Shown piece by piece: positions 11,334 through 13,027 of a DNA stretch of 13,027 nucleotides. The position numbers and the translations under genes were made by a program. The stretch is from the NCBI GenBank assembly GCA_964526435.1, contig CAZGIC010000064.1:1-13027 (forward strand), in the 5' to 3' direction. The stretch comes from Gallispira sp964526435. GTDB taxonomy: Bacteria > Bacillota > Clostridia > Lachnospirales > CAG-274. The notes under the pieces are model-generated. The model saw only the letters and a list, made by a program, of their open reading frames with translations, made no database searches and had not been told where the DNA came from. Position 1 is the stretch's first letter. The number at the start of each line of letters is the position of its first letter.

Positions 11334-12659
11334 ATGTTATTTTCAAATAAGGATCTAAAAAAGCTTATTATTCCTCTGCTTCTGGAACAGACACTGGCGA
11401 TTACAGTTGGTATGACTGACACAATAATGGTATCATCAGTTGGTGAGGCTGCAATTTCAGGTGTGTCCCTTGTTGATATGTTTAACAATCTTATAATAAG
11501 TGTGCTTGCAGCGTTAGCAACGGGAGGTGCAGTCGTAACATCTCAGTTTATAGGTGCGGGGCATAAGGATGATGCCTGCAGATCTGCAAAGCAGCTTATT
11601 TTTACGGCAACGGTTATTACAATTTGTATATCGGTTTTTGTAATAGTTTTTAACAAACAGATTTTAAGGCTGTTTTTCGGGAAAATTGAAGATGATGTAA
11701 TGACAAATGCTATTATATATATGATAATATGTACATTGTCTTTCCCTTTTCTTGCTGTATATAATTCATGTGCCGCACTTTTTAGAGCAATGGGTAATTC
11801 TCAGATGACATTTAAGGTATCACTTCTTATGAATGCTATAAATGTAGGTGGCAATGCCCTTTGTGTGTATGGACTGCATATGGGTGTTGAAGGTGTTGCC
11901 ATACCTACTCTTGTGTCAAGGGCTGTTGCGGGAATTGTGCTGTTTATACTTCTTAAAAATCCAAAGAATATGATATATATTACTAAGGAAAAGTTCAAGA
12001 TAGAAACAGATGTTGTAAAAAGAATTCTTTATATCGGTATACCAAGCGGAATTGAAAACGGTATTTTTCAGCTTGGAAGAGTTCTTGTAGTAAGTATAAT
12101 TGCGGGATTCGGAACGGTTCAGATTGCTGCAAACGGTGTTGCAAACAGTCTTGACGGTCTTGGCTGTATTGTAGGGCAGGCAATGAATCTGGCTATGATA
12201 AGCGTAATAGGCAGATGTGCCGGTGCAGGAGATGAAAAACAGATAAGATATTATACAAAGAAGCTTCTTGGCATTACATATTTATTTACTGCAATTGTGA
12301 ATACTACAATTCTTTTGCTTTTGAACAATATTCTTTCCATATATTCACTTAGTCCTGAAACTGCAAGGCTTGCATATATTCTGGTTATGATACACAATGG
12401 TTTTGCTATACTGCTGTGGCCGGCTTCCTTTGTGCTGCCAAATATGTTAAGAGCCTGCAATGATGTTAAGTTTACAATGGTCATAGCCATATTTTCAATG
12501 TTTGTTTTCCGTATAGGATTCAGCTATGTTATCGGTGTCAACATGGGTATGGGTGCTATAGGTGTATGGCTTGCAATGCTTATGGACTGGTGCTTCCGTG
12601 TGATTTGTTTTATCGGAAGGTATCTCAGAGGCAAGTGGAAATTTAATGTCTGTGTTTAA
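11334..12659 (+). CDS. MATE-family multidrug/cation efflux transporter
   Basis: A 441-residue inner-membrane protein with about 12 membrane segments, the length and layout of MATE antiporters, which export drugs or metabolites in exchange for Na+ or H+. It has two homologous halves. The first opens with LLEQTLAITVGMTDTIMVSS, then ALATGGAVVTSQFIGAGHKD and LFRAMGNSQM. The second opens at about 230 with YIGIPSGIENGIFQLGR, then IAANGVANSLDGL and GRCAGAGDEKQIRYY. These are the family's hallmark repeats. The ATG at 11334 has a modest AGGTG ahead of it and lies 27 bases behind the PNPOx-like gene; translational continuity is likely. A terminator follows 31 bases after the stop. The substrate cannot be told from sequence. 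Confidence 0.93.
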   Translation: MLFSNKDLKKLIIPLLLEQTLAITVGMTDTIMVSSVGEAAISGVSLVDMFNNLIISVLAALATGGAVVTSQFIGAGHKDDACRSAKQLIFTATVITICISVFVIVFNKQILRLFFGKIEDDVMTNAIIYMIICTLSFPFLAVYNSCAALFRAMGNSQMTFKVSLLMNAINVGGNALCVYGLHMGVEGVAIPTLVSRAVAGIVLFILLKNPKNMIYITKEKFKIETDVVKRILYIGIPSGIENGIFQLGRVLVVSIIAGFGTVQIAANGVANSLDGLGCIVGQAMNLAMISVIGRCAGAGDEKQIRYYTKKLLGITYLFTAIVNTTILLLLNNILSIYSLSPETARLAYILVMIHNGFAILLWPASFVLPNMLRACNDVKFTMVIAIFSMFVFRIGFSYVIGVNMGMGAIGVWLAMLMDWCFRVICFIGRYLRGKWKFNVCV

Positions 12660-12690
12660 AATTAAAATAAAATATATCACAAAAAAATGT

Positions 12691-12723
12691 CCCCCTTAAT
12701 ATATTATATGAGGGGGTGTTTTT
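12691..12723 (+). terminator. terminator of the MATE operon, overlapping the sigma factor's ribosome binding site
   Basis: CCCCCTTA pairs with TGAGGGGG (12691-12698 with 12709-12716, one wobble) and is followed by TGTTTTTG. On the minus strand a run of seven Ts also follows, so it may work in both directions. The 3' arm, AGGGGG, is also the only ribosome binding site for the GTG at 12724. Confidence 0.75.
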
Positions 12724-13027
12724 GTGCTGTTTTTTCCTTTGTTTGGGTCTTTGGGAGAAAGTTTGCCTCGTGTTTTGAGTAAGGAGGAAGAGGAAAAATA
12801 CGTAAAACTTTGGGAAAATGGGAATATAAGTGCCAGAAATGAACTTATTGAGCATAATCTGAGACTTGTTGCCCATATTGCTAAAAAATACAATAAAAAT
12901 AATGATAATGAAGATTTAATTTCAATAGGAACTATAGGGCTTATTAAGGCTGTGTCTACCTATAGAGCTGATAAGGGCAAACTTGCGACTTATGCGTCTA
13001 AGTGTATTGAAAATGCTATGGCTGGGA
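12724..13027 (+). CDS. sigK: SigK-like sporulation sigma factor, N-terminal part (runs off the window)
   Basis: The visible 101 residues start at a GTG and cover sigma-70 region 1.2 and most of region 2: ARNELIEHNLRLVAHIAKKY at 37-56, then DLISIGTIGLIKAVSTYRAD at 64-83 (core-RNA-polymerase-binding helix 2.1-2.2) and KLATYASKCIEN at 86-97. This pattern is that of the late sporulation factors SigK/SigE, with SigK closest from its LP-LS-EEE-KY start. Known SigK is made in the mother cell as a pro-protein and directs late spore coat and cortex genes. Here the segment before the conserved part is short (about 14 residues, LFFPLFGSLG), so the classic 20-residue pro-sequence seems reduced. The GTG is chosen because AGGGGG stands 7 bases upstream. 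KCIENAMAG departs from the usual RCIENEI. The rest of the gene lies beyond the window. Confidence 0.75.
   Translation, partial: MLFFPLFGSLGESLPRVLSKEEEEKYVKLWENGNISARNELIEHNLRLVAHIAKKYNKNNDNEDLISIGTIGLIKAVSTYRADKGKLATYASKCIENAMAG

Noticed and set aside
1..13027. CRISPR arrays, tRNA or rRNA genes
   Set aside because: No regularly spaced repeats, cloverleaf or rRNA-like stretches were found on reading both strands.

Overview
The window reads as chromosome of a low-GC, spore-forming Firmicute, most likely a Clostridia member close to Lachnospiraceae. The signs are AT-rich DNA, strong GGAGG-type ribosome binding sites with frequent TTG/GTG starts, a clostridial-style large serine recombinase, and the start of a sporulation sigma factor (SigK-like) at the right edge. 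One run of 100 Ns (5296-5395) is an assembly gap.

Left third (1-4700, all genes on the minus strand): a short MerR-type regulator, a LysR-type regulator, an iron-dependent alcohol dehydrogenase of the YqhD/butanol dehydrogenase type, and an exported C39-like cysteine peptidase. A diverged direct repeat of about 430 bp (1261-1706 and 3207-3632) flanks the dehydrogenase. The left copy holds the intact lysR start plus a dead tail of the peptidase; the right copy holds a dead lysR start plus the intact peptidase tail. The dehydrogenase therefore sits between the two copies of a duplicated lysR/peptidase junction. Its leader carries a terminator-like hairpin between promoter and ribosome binding site.

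Middle (4700-8400): a large serine recombinase whose gene is split only by the scaffold gap. The 55 bases on each side of the gap are identical, and collapsing them gives one uninterrupted frame. The protein ends in two extra Cro/C1-type helix-turn-helix units and is preceded by a translationally coupled 51-codon ORF. Beyond it lies a graveyard of broken genes: a response regulator receiver, the tail of an ATPase with a DUF4143-type C-terminus, and the right end of an ISL3-family insertion sequence.

Defence-like module (8457-10542, minus): a SIR2-fold protein and a DUF262 protein overlapping by 8 bases, which makes a tight two-gene operon. SIR2 proteins are common NAD-depleting effectors and DUF262 is the NTPase/sensor-type domain of modification-dependent systems. 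I do not recognise this exact pair as a named system, so it is the best candidate here for an undescribed antiphage module. A truncated XRE repressor remnant lies just upstream.

Right end (10843-13027, plus): an apparently ordinary segment with a small flavin-binding PNPOx-like protein and a MATE efflux pump in one operon, a terminator, and the first 100 codons of a SigK-like sigma factor whose ribosome binding site lies inside the terminator stem.
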